Of a stretch of DNA of 64,000 nt, positions 48,035-56,696 are shown piece after piece. How positions within the stretch are numbered: the first letter of the stretch is position 1; every line of letters begins with the position of its first letter. The stretch spans positions 28,809 through 92,808 of the forward strand of contig NZ_JOHO01000025.1 in the NCBI RefSeq assembly GCF_000719705.1, given 5' to 3'. The position numbers and the translations under genes were made by a program. The DNA comes from Streptomyces sp. NRRL S-350. Lineage in GTDB: Bacteria; Actinomycetota; Actinomycetes; Streptomycetales; Streptomycetaceae. The notes under the pieces were generated by a model. It worked only from the letters and a program-made list of their open reading frames with translations. It was not told the DNA's origin and made no database searches.

Positions 48035-49426
48035 TCAGTGGTGCGGGACGGCGTCGGCGGTGGTCGGGAGCGGGTAGGCGTCGGGGTCGACGGGGCCGGG
48101 GAGGTCGGTCGCCGGGCGGCCCGGGGCGGTGGGATCGGGCAGGGACGGCTGGGCGGGCGGGGCCTTCACCTGGCTGAAGGGGATGCCGGGCGGCGCCTGC
48201 ACCGGGCTCGTCCGGCCCGCGGGTACGGGGCCGCGCCCCTGGGCCGCGCAGCCGGCGACGGTCTCCAGGCCGTCGGGGCTCTGGACGGCGGGCTGGTTGC
48301 CGGTGAAGCAGTTGGTCGGGTCGGGGGAGGCGAGGGCGAGGTCGGTGCCGTTGCCGGTGGCGCGGTTGCCTTCGACCCGGTTGCCGCTCGCTGGGTGGCC
48401 GGGCGGGTCGGTGATCACGATGCCGACCGCCCGGTTGCCCTGGACGAGGTTGCGCTGCACCTTGTTCGCCGTGCCGCCGCCGATGCCGATGCCGATGCCG
48501 AAGCCGCCGTCGGCCTGTTCGGGGGTGTCGGCGGCGTTGTTGTCGGCGACGACGTTGCCCGCGATGACCGCGCCGTGCTGCGGGGCGAGGGCTTCCAGGT
48601 CGTTGGAGTTGACGGTGACGCCGACGCGGTTGGCGGTGATGCGGTTGCCGACGACGGTCAGCCCGTCGGAGGCGTTGGTGAGTTCGATGCCGACGGCGTT
48701 GCGTTCGACGGTGTTGCCGCGCACCAGGGTGTCGCAGGGTTTGCACTGGCCGACGTAGATGCCGGAGTCGGCCTGCCCGGAGGCGTACGAGTCCTCGATG
48801 ACGCCACCGCGCGCGTCGAAGGCGTAGATGCCGTACAGGCCGTTGTCGTAGGCGGTGACGCTGGTCGCGCGGAAGCCCTGGACGACGGGGAAGCGGGCGG
48901 TGTCGAGCGGGTCGTAGGCGGAGCCGCCGGCGCCGTGCTGCTGCAGCTTCTCGTCCGTGACGCCGGTGAACAGGACGCCGTTGGCGAGGTAGCCGTGGAC
49001 GGTGAGGTTCTCGACGACCGTGCCCGGGCCGGTGGCGATGACGCCGTTGACGAGGCGTACGCCGCCGTCGAGGACCACCGTGTTGCGGTCGGTGCCGCGC
49101 AGCACGATCCGGGGCTTGGTGATCCGGACGCTCTCGCGGTAGGTGCCCGGGTCGACCAGGACGGTGTCGCCTTCGCGGGCGATGTCCACGGCCTGCTGGA
49201 TGGTCGGGAAGTTCTGCGGCACCCGGACGACCGTGCCCTCCGGGTGCTTCGCGTCGGAGGAGGCCGGGCCCGCCGAGGAGCAGCCGGAGAGGACGAGGAC
49301 GGCGGCGGTGAGCAGCGCGGTGAGCAGCGGGGGGAGTGCCGCCCGGGCCCCGGCTCCCGCTGCGGTCGGTGCGGGCGGTGCGGGCGGTGCGGGGGTCCGG
49401 AGGTGACGTGTGGTCAAAAGTTGCAT
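48035..49426 (-). CDS. Secreted parallel beta-helix lipoprotein
   Basis: The 463-residue protein has a long n-region, a hydrophobic stretch and the lipobox LSGC, so it should be anchored to the outer face of the membrane. Then follow right-handed beta-helix (PbH1/NosD-like) repeats rich in VxGNxITAN patterns (for example GLTVVGNRITANRVGV), ending in a Pro-rich tail. Such proteins bind or cleave polysaccharide or assist metal sites. Its ATG lies only 22 bp from the divergent Dyp-peroxidase start and neither has a ribosome site. Confidence 0.85.
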   Translation of the reverse strand: MQLLTTRHLRTPAPPAPPAPTAAGAGARAALPPLLTALLTAAVLVLSGCSSAGPASSDAKHPEGTVVRVPQNFPTIQQAVDIAREGDTVLVDPGTYRESVRITKPRIVLRGTDRNTVVLDGGVRLVNGVIATGPGTVVENLTVHGYLANGVLFTGVTDEKLQQHGAGGSAYDPLDTARFPVVQGFRATSVTAYDNGLYGIYAFDARGGVIEDSYASGQADSGIYVGQCKPCDTLVRGNTVERNAVGIELTNASDGLTVVGNRITANRVGVTVNSNDLEALAPQHGAVIAGNVVADNNAADTPEQADGGFGIGIGIGGGTANKVQRNLVQGNRAVGIVITDPPGHPASGNRVEGNRATGNGTDLALASPDPTNCFTGNQPAVQSPDGLETVAGCAAQGRGPVPAGRTSPVQAPPGIPFSQVKAPPAQPSLPDPTAPGRPATDLPGPVDPDAYPLPTTADAVPHH

Positions 49427-49448
49427 AGGGCGTGTTCTATCGTCTCCA

Positions 49449-50672
49449 ATGTCGCCCATGCATGCCGAAACCGGAAAGGCACAGGACCGGCCACCGACCG
49501 TCGGGGGCGGGGTGGACCGGCGGGCCCTGCTCGCGGGCGGGGCGGTGCTCGCCGCCGGGGTCGGTGCCGGGCTCGGCGCCGGGATCACCGCGCTCGCCCG
49601 CGGGGGCGACGCCGGTCGGGCCGCGGCGCCGCCGCCCGAGCCGTCCGCGCCCTTCCACGGCGACCGGCAGGCCGGGGTGACGGCCCCGCAGGAGCCGGCC
49701 ACCCACCTGCTCGCCTTCGACCTGGCGCCCGCCGCGACCTCGGACGGCCGGGCCGCGCTGCGGGGCCTGCTGGGGGAGCTCACCCGGGTGCTCGCCGAGG
49801 CGGCCGGCGGGACGTCGACGGATCCGCGCCTGCGGGGCGGCGAGCCGGCCCGGCTCAGCAGCCTGGTGGGGGTCGGCCCGGGGGCGGCGGCCCGGCTGGG
49901 GCTGAACGTTCCGCCGCCGGTCCTGCCCGAGCTGCCCGCCTTCCCCGGCGACCGCCTGGACCCGGCGCGCGGCGGCGGAGACCTGCTGGTGCAGCTGTGC
50001 GCGGCGGACCGGTGGCCGCTGACCGTCGTCGCCGAACAGGTCTGCGCGGCCGCCGGGGCGGCGGGGGCGGCGGTGCGGTGGACGCAGTCCGGCTTCCTGC
50101 CCCGGACGGCCGCGGGCACCACGCCGAGGAACCTGTTCGGCTTCAAGGACGGTACGGCGAACCCGGACGAGGAAGCCGCCCGGCAGTGGGTCTGGGGTCC
50201 GTCGGGGCCGCACCAGCACGGGACGGTGCTGGTCTACCGGCGGATCCGGATGGACACCGCCGCCTTCGCGGCCCTGCCCGGCGACCGGCAGGACCTGGCG
50301 ATGGGCCGCCGGTCCGGCGACGGCGCGCCGCTCACCGGCACGGCGGAGCACGACGAGCCGGACATCTACGCGAAGAACCCGGACGGCTCGTACGTCATCC
50401 CGGCCGCCGCGCACGTCCGGCTCTCCAGCCCCCGGCTCGACGGCGGCGCCCGGATGCTGCGGCGCGGCTACAGCTACGACGACGGGCCGGCCGACAAGGG
50501 CCTGCTGTTCTGCGCCTTCATGCGGGATCCGGCCCAGTTCACCCGGGTGCAGAACCGGTTGGCCGCGCGGGACGCGCTGAACCCGTTCCTGGCGCACACG
50601 GCGTCGGCGGTGGCGTACGTGCTGCCGGGGGCGCGTGAGGGCGCGGTGTTGGGGGAGGGGCTGTTCGGGTGA
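49449..50672 (+). CDS. Tat-exported Dyp-type heme peroxidase (EfeB-like)
   Basis: The 407-residue protein has a twin-arginine signal (DRRALLAGGAVLAAG) and the Dyp motif FGFKDGT with heme His in EHDEP. Exported members either oxidise dyes and lignin-like phenols or, as EfeB, oxidise ferrous iron or take iron from heme. No efeU/efeO genes are beside it, so a general extracellular peroxidase is also possible. ATG 49449 is taken as the start; ATG 49458 is an alternative. It ends at a strong hairpin shared with the convergent P450 gene. Confidence 0.9.
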   Translation: MSPMHAETGKAQDRPPTVGGGVDRRALLAGGAVLAAGVGAGLGAGITALARGGDAGRAAAPPPEPSAPFHGDRQAGVTAPQEPATHLLAFDLAPAATSDGRAALRGLLGELTRVLAEAAGGTSTDPRLRGGEPARLSSLVGVGPGAAARLGLNVPPPVLPELPAFPGDRLDPARGGGDLLVQLCAADRWPLTVVAEQVCAAAGAAGAAVRWTQSGFLPRTAAGTTPRNLFGFKDGTANPDEEAARQWVWGPSGPHQHGTVLVYRRIRMDTAAFAALPGDRQDLAMGRRSGDGAPLTGTAEHDEPDIYAKNPDGSYVIPAAAHVRLSSPRLDGGARMLRRGYSYDDGPADKGLLFCAFMRDPAQFTRVQNRLAARDALNPFLAHTASAVAYVLPGAREGAVLGEGLFG

Positions 50673-50680
50673 TCCGGAGG

Positions 50681-50714
50681 GCCGTGCCGCCGCCGGAGCC
50701 GCCGGCGGCACGGC
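50681..50714. terminator. Bidirectional hairpin between Dyp and P450 genes
   Basis: GCCGTGCCGCCG (50681-50692) pairs perfectly with CGGCGGCACGGC (50703-50714) around a 10-nt loop. It lies in the 63-bp gap between the two convergent stops. Confidence 0.8.
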
Positions 50715-50735
50715 GCTGGGCCCGGAGCCCGGCCG

Positions 50736-52028
50736 TCACCAGGTGACGGGGATCCGGGCCGGGCTGCGGGTGGTGCCGCCGAGTTGCCAGGCGAGGTCCG
50801 CGACCGGGCTGGTGAGCCGCAGGCCGGGCAGGGCGGTGGCCAGGCGCTGGAGGGACTCGCGCATTTCGAGCCGGACGCGCCAGGCGCCGATGCAGTAGTG
50901 CGGCCCGGCGCTGAAGGCCAGGGTGGGGGCGGCGAGCGGGAGGCCGAGGTCGGCGTCGAGGCCGTCGGGGTAGACCTCGGGGTCGCGGTTGGCGCTGCCG
51001 AGGCTGATGGCGACGACGGCGTCGGCCGGGATGGTGGCGCCGCCGAGTTCGATCGCTGCGGTGGCGCGGCGGATGGTGGCCTCGTCGTCGCCGAGCGGGA
51101 TGAAGTGGAGCAGGCGTTCCGCGGTGCGCTCGGCGGTGTCCGGGTCGGCGAGGCGGGGCCAGTGGTCGGCGCGTTCGCCGAGGAGGTAGACGAGGGCGTT
51201 GCCGAGGGCGCCGGCGACGCTCTCGTTGCCGCTGGCGGTGAGTCCGGCGACGAGGTGGACCAGTGACTCCTCGGGGATGCCGCCGTCCTGGTCGGCGGCC
51301 CGGACGAGCCGGCTGACCAGGTCGTCGCCGGGCTCGCGGCGGCGGCGCGCGATCAACTCCGCGGTGAACGCGGCGTATTCGGCGAGGGCTTCGGCGTGAT
51401 CCGCTGCCTGCTCGGCTGCCGGCTCGGCTGCCTGCCTTCCGATTGCCTGCCCTCCGGCGGCCTCCCCGGCTGCCGGCCCTCCGGTCGGCTCCCCGGCTGC
51501 CGCCTCCTCGCCCTGGGCGAGCAGGGCGAGGGTCCAGCGGTGCAGCCGGGCCTCGTCCAGGCTGTCCGGCCCGTCGCCGTCGAGCCCCATCAGCCGGGTG
51601 GTGACGGCGAAGGGCACCGGCCGGGCGAACGCGGCGACCAGGTCGGCGGGCGGCCCGGCGGCGACCAGTGCGTCCACGGACTGCTGGACGGCGGCCGCGA
51701 CCCAGGGCTGCCAGCCGGCGATGGCGCGCGGGGTGAAGGCCCGTTGGACAGTGCCGCGCAGGCGGCGGTGGGCCGGTCCGTCCTGGTTGAACAGGGACGC
51801 CGGGTTGGCCGCCACGTCTGCGGTGGCGCCGGCGGTGCCGACGTCGTGGAGGTCGGCCCGGGTGATCCGGGGGTCGCCGAGGACCTGCCGGACGTCGTGG
51901 TAGCGGGTGACCAGCCAGGCGGGGGTGCCGTCGGGCAGCGTGGTCGGGTGGGGCGGCCGGGCGGGGGAGACGGGGAGCCGGTGGAGCGGGGGGAGGGTGG
52001 TCCGGGTGTCGGCGGCGGCGGATTCCAT
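50736..52028 (-). CDS. Cytochrome P450 lacking the EXXR motif
   Basis: The 430-residue protein has a normal heme loop FSAGPHYCIGAW (Cys379) and an I-helix AGLTASGNES with Glu-Ser in place of the usual acid-Thr. In the K helix, where nearly all P450s have ExxR, it reads AERLLHF (304-309), so both Glu and Arg are replaced. Loss of EXXR is known in the CYP157 family of Streptomyces. An Ala/Gly/Glu-rich insert of about 40 residues follows residue 170 and is coded by repeat-like DNA. No ferredoxin is adjacent. ATG 52028 is preferred over TTG 52064. Confidence 0.88.
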   Translation of the reverse strand: MESAAADTRTTLPPLHRLPVSPARPPHPTTLPDGTPAWLVTRYHDVRQVLGDPRITRADLHDVGTAGATADVAANPASLFNQDGPAHRRLRGTVQRAFTPRAIAGWQPWVAAAVQQSVDALVAAGPPADLVAAFARPVPFAVTTRLMGLDGDGPDSLDEARLHRWTLALLAQGEEAAAGEPTGGPAAGEAAGGQAIGRQAAEPAAEQAADHAEALAEYAAFTAELIARRRREPGDDLVSRLVRAADQDGGIPEESLVHLVAGLTASGNESVAGALGNALVYLLGERADHWPRLADPDTAERTAERLLHFIPLGDDEATIRRATAAIELGGATIPADAVVAISLGSANRDPEVYPDGLDADLGLPLAAPTLAFSAGPHYCIGAWRVRLEMRESLQRLATALPGLRLTSPVADLAWQLGGTTRSPARIPVTW

Positions 52029-52134
52029 GGGGCCCTTCGGGGTCGGTGCGGCCGTTGCGTCCAAATGTCGTATTTTCTACAGCACTTGGATGTTTCCGGT
52101 GGATTTTCCCGTTACGGACCGATGGTAAGCGCCG

Positions 52135-52749
52135 TCATCCCCGGCCGGGCGCCGGATCGGCGGCCAGCAGCGGCCGGAGCGCGCCCAGGACGGCGCCGAT
52201 GCAGGCGTCGAGCAACTCGTCGCGGGTGCAGGTCTCCTCGGTCAGCCAGTCGATGACGAGCACCCGGACGAACACCAGCCAGCTGCGCAGGACCTGCGAC
52301 ACGGCTCGGCGGGCGTTCTCGTCCGCGAGCGGGAGGACGCCGAGCAGGCGGTCGCGGAGGGTGTCGAGTTCCTCGGTGATGATCGTCTGGATCACCTGGT
52401 CCCCGGCCAGGACGCGGTTGGCGGCGAGCACGGCGTGCCGGTTCGCGATGAAGTAGTCCAGGTGGGCGTCCATGCCCTCGACCAGTTGCTCGACCAGGGT
52501 GTCGGCCGGGTCGAACCGGCTGTGGGCGAGGAGGTCGTCGGCGGCCTGCCGGTAGATCGCCGCGAACAGGTCGCGCTTGCCGGGGAAGTGGCGGTAGAGC
52601 AGGGCGCGCGAGACCCCGGCCGCCTCGGCGACCTCCTCCATCAGCACCTCCTCGTACGGCCGGGCGGCGAAGAGGCGGGCGCCGACGGAGAGCAGGTGGG
52701 CGCGCCGCGCGGCCGGGGAGAGGCGGCGGCGGGGTTCGTGGACTGGCAT
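52135..52749 (-). CDS. TetR family regulator
   Basis: The 204-residue protein has the TetR N-terminal helix-turn-helix (VAEAAGVSRALLYRHFPGKR) and a helical ligand domain. It is divergent from the DUF4345 gene; two copies of a 15-bp palindromic site between them include both predicted -35 elements, so it represses both promoters. ATG 52749 begins just before the DNA-binding domain. The ligand is unknown. Confidence 0.92.
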   Translation of the reverse strand: MPVHEPRRRLSPAARRAHLLSVGARLFAARPYEEVLMEEVAEAAGVSRALLYRHFPGKRDLFAAIYRQAADDLLAHSRFDPADTLVEQLVEGMDAHLDYFIANRHAVLAANRVLAGDQVIQTIITEELDTLRDRLLGVLPLADENARRAVSQVLRSWLVFVRVLVIDWLTEETCTRDELLDACIGAVLGALRPLLAADPAPGRG

Positions 52750-52763
52750 GCGGGCCAGGCTAC

Positions 52764-52810
52764 TTGACACGCGTCTACTACCGACCGCTAGCTTGGTAGA
52801 CACGTGTCAA
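52764..52810. promoter_or_regulatory. Paired TetR operators in divergent promoter
   Basis: TTGACACGCGTCTAC (52764-52778) and its inverted copy (52796-52810, reading TTGACACGTGTCTAC on the minus strand) differ at one base. Each contains a GACACGYGTC palindrome, perfect in the right-hand copy, and each starts with a consensus TTGACA -35. The arrangement would block transcription in both directions when TetR is bound. Confidence 0.8.
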
Positions 52811-52850
52811 CCAAGCGCGTGCCGACGGACCGACGACGGGTGGGTGGAGC

Positions 52851-53258
52851 ATGGCCAAGGCGCTGCGGGTGCTCGCGTGGACGATGGGGGTCGCCTGCGT
52901 CGCGATCGGGTTCTTCCACATCCTGCTGGGGAACGCCGCGGTGCCCGGCATCGCGCACGCCGGTCCGACGGTCGACAGCTTCGGCCGCTTCATGGGCGCC
53001 GTCTTCGCCGGGTACGGCGCCGCCTGGATCCGGGCCGCCCGGCAGGATCCGGTGCCGGCCGGGACGGTGCGGTGGCTCGCGGCGGTGTTCCTGCTGGGCG
53101 GCCTCGCGCGGGTGCTGTCCATCGCGGTGGACGGCTGGCCGCAGGGGTTCCAGGTGGTGCTGATGGTGATCGAACTCGGGCTCGCACCCGTGTACTTCTG
53201 GCTCGCCGACGCGGACGAGCGGGCCCGGCCGGACAGGGCTCACGCGGCCGGTGCGTAG
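52851..53258 (+). CDS. DUF4345-like small membrane protein
   Basis: The 135-residue protein has four predicted helices and the GFFHILLGNAAVPG and GRFMGAVFAGYGAAW motifs of the DUF4345 family. Its function is unknown. It is controlled by the divergent TetR through the paired operators. Its 3' end overlaps the convergent FAD-monooxygenase gene by 19 bp. Confidence 0.82.
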   Translation: MAKALRVLAWTMGVACVAIGFFHILLGNAAVPGIAHAGPTVDSFGRFMGAVFAGYGAAWIRAARQDPVPAGTVRWLAAVFLLGGLARVLSIAVDGWPQGFQVVLMVIELGLAPVYFWLADADERARPDRAHAAGA

Positions 53259-54832
53259 CTCCCCAGGAGTTCGGCGAAGGTGCCCGGGTGGGCGGTGGCC
53301 CCGGTGAGCGCGACATGGCCGTCCGGCCTGACCAGCACGACGGCGTCGCCGCGCAGCCCGTAGGCCCGGGCGACGTGGCCCGCCGGGTCGAGGACGGCGG
53401 CCCGGCGCAGGCCGACGGAGGCGGGCAGGGACGCCTGCCCCGAGGGCTCGTCCAGGGACGGGTGCTCGCCGATGGTCAGCAGCGTGAAGTGCGCGCCGCG
53501 GAAGAGGTCGAACAGTCGGGTCGGCGTGCCGTCGGTGGTGGTGCAGGGTGCGTCCGGGGCGCGGTCGCCCGCCCGGATGCCGGTGGTGTCGTCGAGGTCG
53601 CGGCCGAGCGGCCCGCCCCGGTAGGTGACGGAGAGACCGGTGAAGTCGTCGCCGGCGGCGGCCGGGTCGAGGAACTGGTCGGCCAGCGCGCGGGCTCCGT
53701 CGGCGCCGAACAGTGCCTTGTGCTGGGCGGTGGTGGCGGCCAGGACGGCGCGGGCGACGGGCAGCCGTTCGGCCTGGTAGCTGTCGAGCAGCGCGTCGGG
53801 GGCGCCGCGCAGCACCGCGGCCAGCTTCCAGCTGAGGTTGTGGGCGTCCTGGATTCCGGTGTTCATGCCCTGGCCCCCGGCCGCTGACTGGCAGTGGGCG
53901 GCGTCCCCGGCGAGCAGCACCCGGCCGTCGCGGTAGCGCTCGACCATGCGGACCGTGGGGCGCCAGACGGTGGACCAGACCGGCTCGTGCAGCGTGACCC
54001 CGGGCAGGCCGGCCCGTTCGGCGAACAGCGTGCGGAAGGTCGCCAGGGTGGGTGCCGGAATGCCGCCGGGTCCGTCCGGGTCGACGGCGGCGTGGACGGC
54101 CCAGTTGGCGTCCGCCCGCATCGGGACCATCGTCAGCGCGCCGACACCGAGCCGGGGGTCGTTCCAGACGTGCATCGAGCGGGTGTCGAGGCCGTCGACG
54201 TCCATGGAGGCCATGAGGAACCGCTGCTCGTCCCAGGTCTCGCCGAGGAAGGGGATGCCGGTCAGCTTGCGGACGGTGCTGCGGCCGCCGTCGCAGCCGA
54301 CCAGGTAGCGGGCGGACAGCCGCTCGGTCCGGTCGCCGACGCGTACGGTGGCGAGGACGCCGTCCGGCTCCTGGGTGCAACCGACCAGCTCGGTGTCCGT
54401 CTCGACCGCGACGCCGTACGCGGCGAGCCGTTCGCGCAGGACCTCCTCGGTGTGGTGCTGGCCGAGCAGCAGCATGCCGCGGTACGGGCGGTCCGGGGTG
54501 GGCGGGTTGGCGGGCGCCGGATCGACCTCGCGGACGAGCCGGTCGCCCTCGTAGGTACGGACCTTGAGGTCGTGCGCGCCGCGGTCGAGGATCGCCGCCA
54601 CGACTCCGAGGTCGTCGAAGACCTCCAGGGTGCGCGGGTTGACGCCCTTGCCGCGGACGCCGCGGTCGCGGAACCGCGGCTCCCGCTCGACGATGCGGCA
54701 GCCGATCCCGGCGCGGGCCAGTCCGAGGGCGAGTGCGAGGCCGACGGGGCCGGCGCCGACCACCAGGACTTCGGTCGCCCCGGTTTCGGTCGTCCCGGTT
54801 TCGGTCGTACGGGTGGCGTGGACAGTGCGCAT
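53240..54832 (-). CDS. FAD-dependent aromatic hydroxylase (PHBH/RdmE type)
   Basis: The 530-residue protein has VVGAGPVGLALALGLARAG for FAD, a DG loop (LVGCDGGRSTVRK) and GDAAHCQSAAGGQG, ending in a thioredoxin-like domain (TPTRLFDLFRGAHFTLL), the layout of NAD(P)H flavin hydroxylases that act on phenols and polyketides. GGGGAG lies 7 nt before ATG 54832. It is divergent from a TetR gene with a large palindrome between them, a typical inducible aromatic-detoxification or tailoring unit. Confidence 0.92.
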   Translation of the reverse strand: MRTVHATRTTETGTTETGATEVLVVGAGPVGLALALGLARAGIGCRIVEREPRFRDRGVRGKGVNPRTLEVFDDLGVVAAILDRGAHDLKVRTYEGDRLVREVDPAPANPPTPDRPYRGMLLLGQHHTEEVLRERLAAYGVAVETDTELVGCTQEPDGVLATVRVGDRTERLSARYLVGCDGGRSTVRKLTGIPFLGETWDEQRFLMASMDVDGLDTRSMHVWNDPRLGVGALTMVPMRADANWAVHAAVDPDGPGGIPAPTLATFRTLFAERAGLPGVTLHEPVWSTVWRPTVRMVERYRDGRVLLAGDAAHCQSAAGGQGMNTGIQDAHNLSWKLAAVLRGAPDALLDSYQAERLPVARAVLAATTAQHKALFGADGARALADQFLDPAAAGDDFTGLSVTYRGGPLGRDLDDTTGIRAGDRAPDAPCTTTDGTPTRLFDLFRGAHFTLLTIGEHPSLDEPSGQASLPASVGLRRAAVLDPAGHVARAYGLRGDAVVLVRPDGHVALTGATAHPGTFAELLGSYAPAA

Positions 54833-54864
54833 GACGGATCTCCCCTGTGGCCGTCCGGCCATAA

Positions 54865-54924
54865 GATACGGTGCGTTTCTTGGTTTCGACTGTAAGCTGA
54901 CCTCGATAAGAAACGCAAAGTATC
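54865..54924. promoter_or_regulatory. Long TetR-type inverted repeat
   Basis: GATACGGTGCGTTTCTT (54865-54881) is mirrored by AAGAAACGCAAAGTATC (54908-54924): 14 of 17 positions pair, giving GATAC-N3-GCGTTTCTT half-sites 43 bp apart. It lies between the FAD-hydroxylase and TetR genes in AT-richer DNA and is the likely operator for both. Confidence 0.75.
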
Positions 54925-54959
54925 CAAGAGTCCGCGGACTACGAACCTCCGAAGGGCAG

Positions 54960-55568
54960 GTGCGGGACGGCGTGGTGGACCGCAAACCGGTGCGGCGGCG
55001 CGGTGACGAACTGGAGCAGGCGATCCTGGACGCCGTCTGGGCCGAACTCGCCGACCACGGCTACGACCGGCTCACCATGGACGGCGTCGCCGCGCGCGCC
55101 CGCACCAGCAAGCCGGTGCTCTACCGCCGCTGGCCCAACCGCGCCGCCCTCGTCATCGCCGCCCTCAGCCGCAACGCCCCCGACTACCAGGACCCCCCGG
55201 ACACCGGCCGGTTGCGGGCGGACCTGGCACTCTTCCTGGGCGGCCTGCTGCAGCGCTTCGACGACCTGCCGACCGACGCCGTCCACGGCTTCCTGGTCGA
55301 CCTGATGCGCCACCCCGAACTGCGGACCGGGTTCACCGAGGGCCTGACCGCCGAAGGACCGGTCAGCGGCCTGGGCACGATGATGCGCCGCGCCGCCGCC
55401 CGGGGCGAGATCAACCCGGCCCGGATCACCCCGCGCGTCGTCTCCCTCCCGCTCGACCTGCTGCGCGACGCGTTCCTGACCGGCGGGACCATACCCTCCG
55501 ACGACGTGGTGGCGGAGATCCTGGACCAGGTCGTGCTGCCACTCCTGCGGGCGCCCTCCGAGGACTGA
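54960..55568 (+). CDS. TetR family regulator (divergent from FAD hydroxylase)
   Basis: The protein of about 200 residues has the TetR helix-turn-helix (VAARARTSKPVLYRRWPNRA) and the C-terminal domain common to the TetR_C_16/AcrR group. GTG 54960 follows GAAGGG closely; GTGs at 54972 and 54975 are alternatives. The inverted repeat at 54865-54924 is its likely operator. The ligand may be a phenolic substrate of the hydroxylase; this is inferred from the pairing. Confidence 0.9.
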   Translation: MRDGVVDRKPVRRRGDELEQAILDAVWAELADHGYDRLTMDGVAARARTSKPVLYRRWPNRAALVIAALSRNAPDYQDPPDTGRLRADLALFLGGLLQRFDDLPTDAVHGFLVDLMRHPELRTGFTEGLTAEGPVSGLGTMMRRAAARGEINPARITPRVVSLPLDLLRDAFLTGGTIPSDDVVAEILDQVVLPLLRAPSED

Positions 55569-55697
55569 CCCGCCGTCGGCCCTGGTCGGGCCTGCGTGAC
55601 CCGTGCGCGCAGATCGACAGGGCGGTCCGCCCCGGTGGCACGGTCGAGGTCGACCTGCCGGACGGGCCGCGCCGGGCGTTCGACCGGGCCCGAAGGG

Positions 55698-56033
55698 CTA
55701 CGGCCGGCGGACCTCGCCGAGGGCCGGCGGCAGGGCCGGGGAAACCGGCTCGACGTCGGCGCGGCGCAGGTCGTAGAGGTACGACTTCCCGGCCTTCCAG
55801 CTGCGCCAGGGGCAGAGCGGCGGAAACATCTCCCCTGCTGTCCCGCCCGGCAGCGGCGCGGAGTTGGGCACCCCGTCGGCGTCGACGGTGCACCAGCCGC
55901 GCTCGGGCAGCCACCGGCACCAGAGGTCCAGGTCGGTCCGCTTGAACGACGGCCTGCCGTGGAAGGTGCCGTCCGGCCGGAAGTGGTAGACCAGGCCGTC
56001 CAGGCGGCGGACGAACTCGATCGACGACATCAT
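55698..56033 (-). CDS. Hypothetical protein, 111 aa
   Basis: I do not recognise this family. The protein is aromatic-rich with paired Trp/Tyr residues (VYHFRPDGTFHGRPSF, WCRWLPERGWCTVD) and no membrane segment or signal peptide. ATG 56033 and ATG 56030 are both possible; GGGAGG upstream suits the second. It lies between a TetR gene and a tandem repeat and has no clear partner. A degenerate CsoR-like half-site sits 146 bp upstream, but this is weak. Confidence 0.6.
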   Translation of the reverse strand: MMSSIEFVRRLDGLVYHFRPDGTFHGRPSFKRTDLDLWCRWLPERGWCTVDADGVPNSAPLPGGTAGEMFPPLCPWRSWKAGKSYLYDLRRADVEPVSPALPPALGEVRRP

Positions 56034-56055
56034 GTCCTCCCGACTCCACGATCCG

Positions 56056-56100
56056 GCGGGCTCAGCGGGCTCAGCGGGCTCAGCGGGCTCAGCGGGCTCG
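56056..56100. repeat. Five tandem copies of a 9-bp unit
   Basis: GCGGGCTCA is repeated four times exactly, with a fifth copy ending in G, in the 249-bp gap upstream of the hypothetical gene. Apart from this and a degenerate copper-box-like sequence near 56179, nothing else was seen in the gap. Confidence 0.9.
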
Positions 56101-56282
56101 GCGACCTCGGCCGCCGGGATTCCGGAGTCTATTGCTCGTCAGGGCCGCGAGCCGACGGGTTTTCGGGCCGGTCGCGGGATACCCCCTCCCCGTACTGATG
56201 GAGCTTCGGTGATCGGTCTTCCGGAGACCGGGGGTTTCGGGCGCGTGGCGGTCGGGCGCGCGGGTCCGTCGCCGAGGCGGTG

Positions 56283-56564
56283 TCAGGACCGGACGAGCCG
56301 GGCGATGGCCTGGTTGGCCTCGCGGATCTTGGTGCTCGCCTCCTGGCCGCCCTCGGAGATGGCGTCGCGGACGCAGCACTCGATGTGCTCGTCCAGGAGT
56401 TGGAGCGCGAAGGACTGGAGGGCGCGGCTGGCGGCGGAGACCTGGGTGAGGACGTCGATGCAGTAGGTGTCCTGTTCGACCATGCGCTGCAGGCCGCGGA
56501 TCTGGCCTTCGATGCGGCGGAGCCGCTTGAGGAAGTCGTCCTTGTGGGAGCTGTAGCTGGGCAC
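56283..56564 (-). CDS. csoR: Copper-sensing repressor CsoR
   Basis: The 93-residue all-helical protein has the copper ligands Cys35, His60 and Cys64 (YCIDVL and DEHIECC) of CsoR, which releases DNA when it binds Cu(I). The [13 protein letters not shown] helix is typical. GTG 56564 follows GAGG; an upstream GTG at 56602 would add 13 residues. The gene lies downstream of the copZ-like gene on the same strand. Four matching palindromes in this region are its likely targets; its own immediate upstream gap lacks one, so it may be transcribed from the copZ promoter. Confidence 0.92.
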   Translation of the reverse strand: MPSYSSHKDDFLKRLRRIEGQIRGLQRMVEQDTYCIDVLTQVSAASRALQSFALQLLDEHIECCVRDAISEGGQEASTKIREANQAIARLVRS

Positions 56565-56696
56565 GGCCGCCTCTGGTTCCTGTGCGGTGAGGGGGGCTTT
56601 CACTCTACCGGCGTGCGGGAGAAGGGGGATCGGCCCGGACGGACGGACGGACGGACGGCGGTGGCGGCGCCGCCCGACCGGGCCGGTGACGGGCGG

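Noticed and set aside
56179..56195. Fifth CsoR box
   Set aside because: ATACCCCCTCCCCGTAC has a good left half only; the right half does not pair, so it was not listed as a site.
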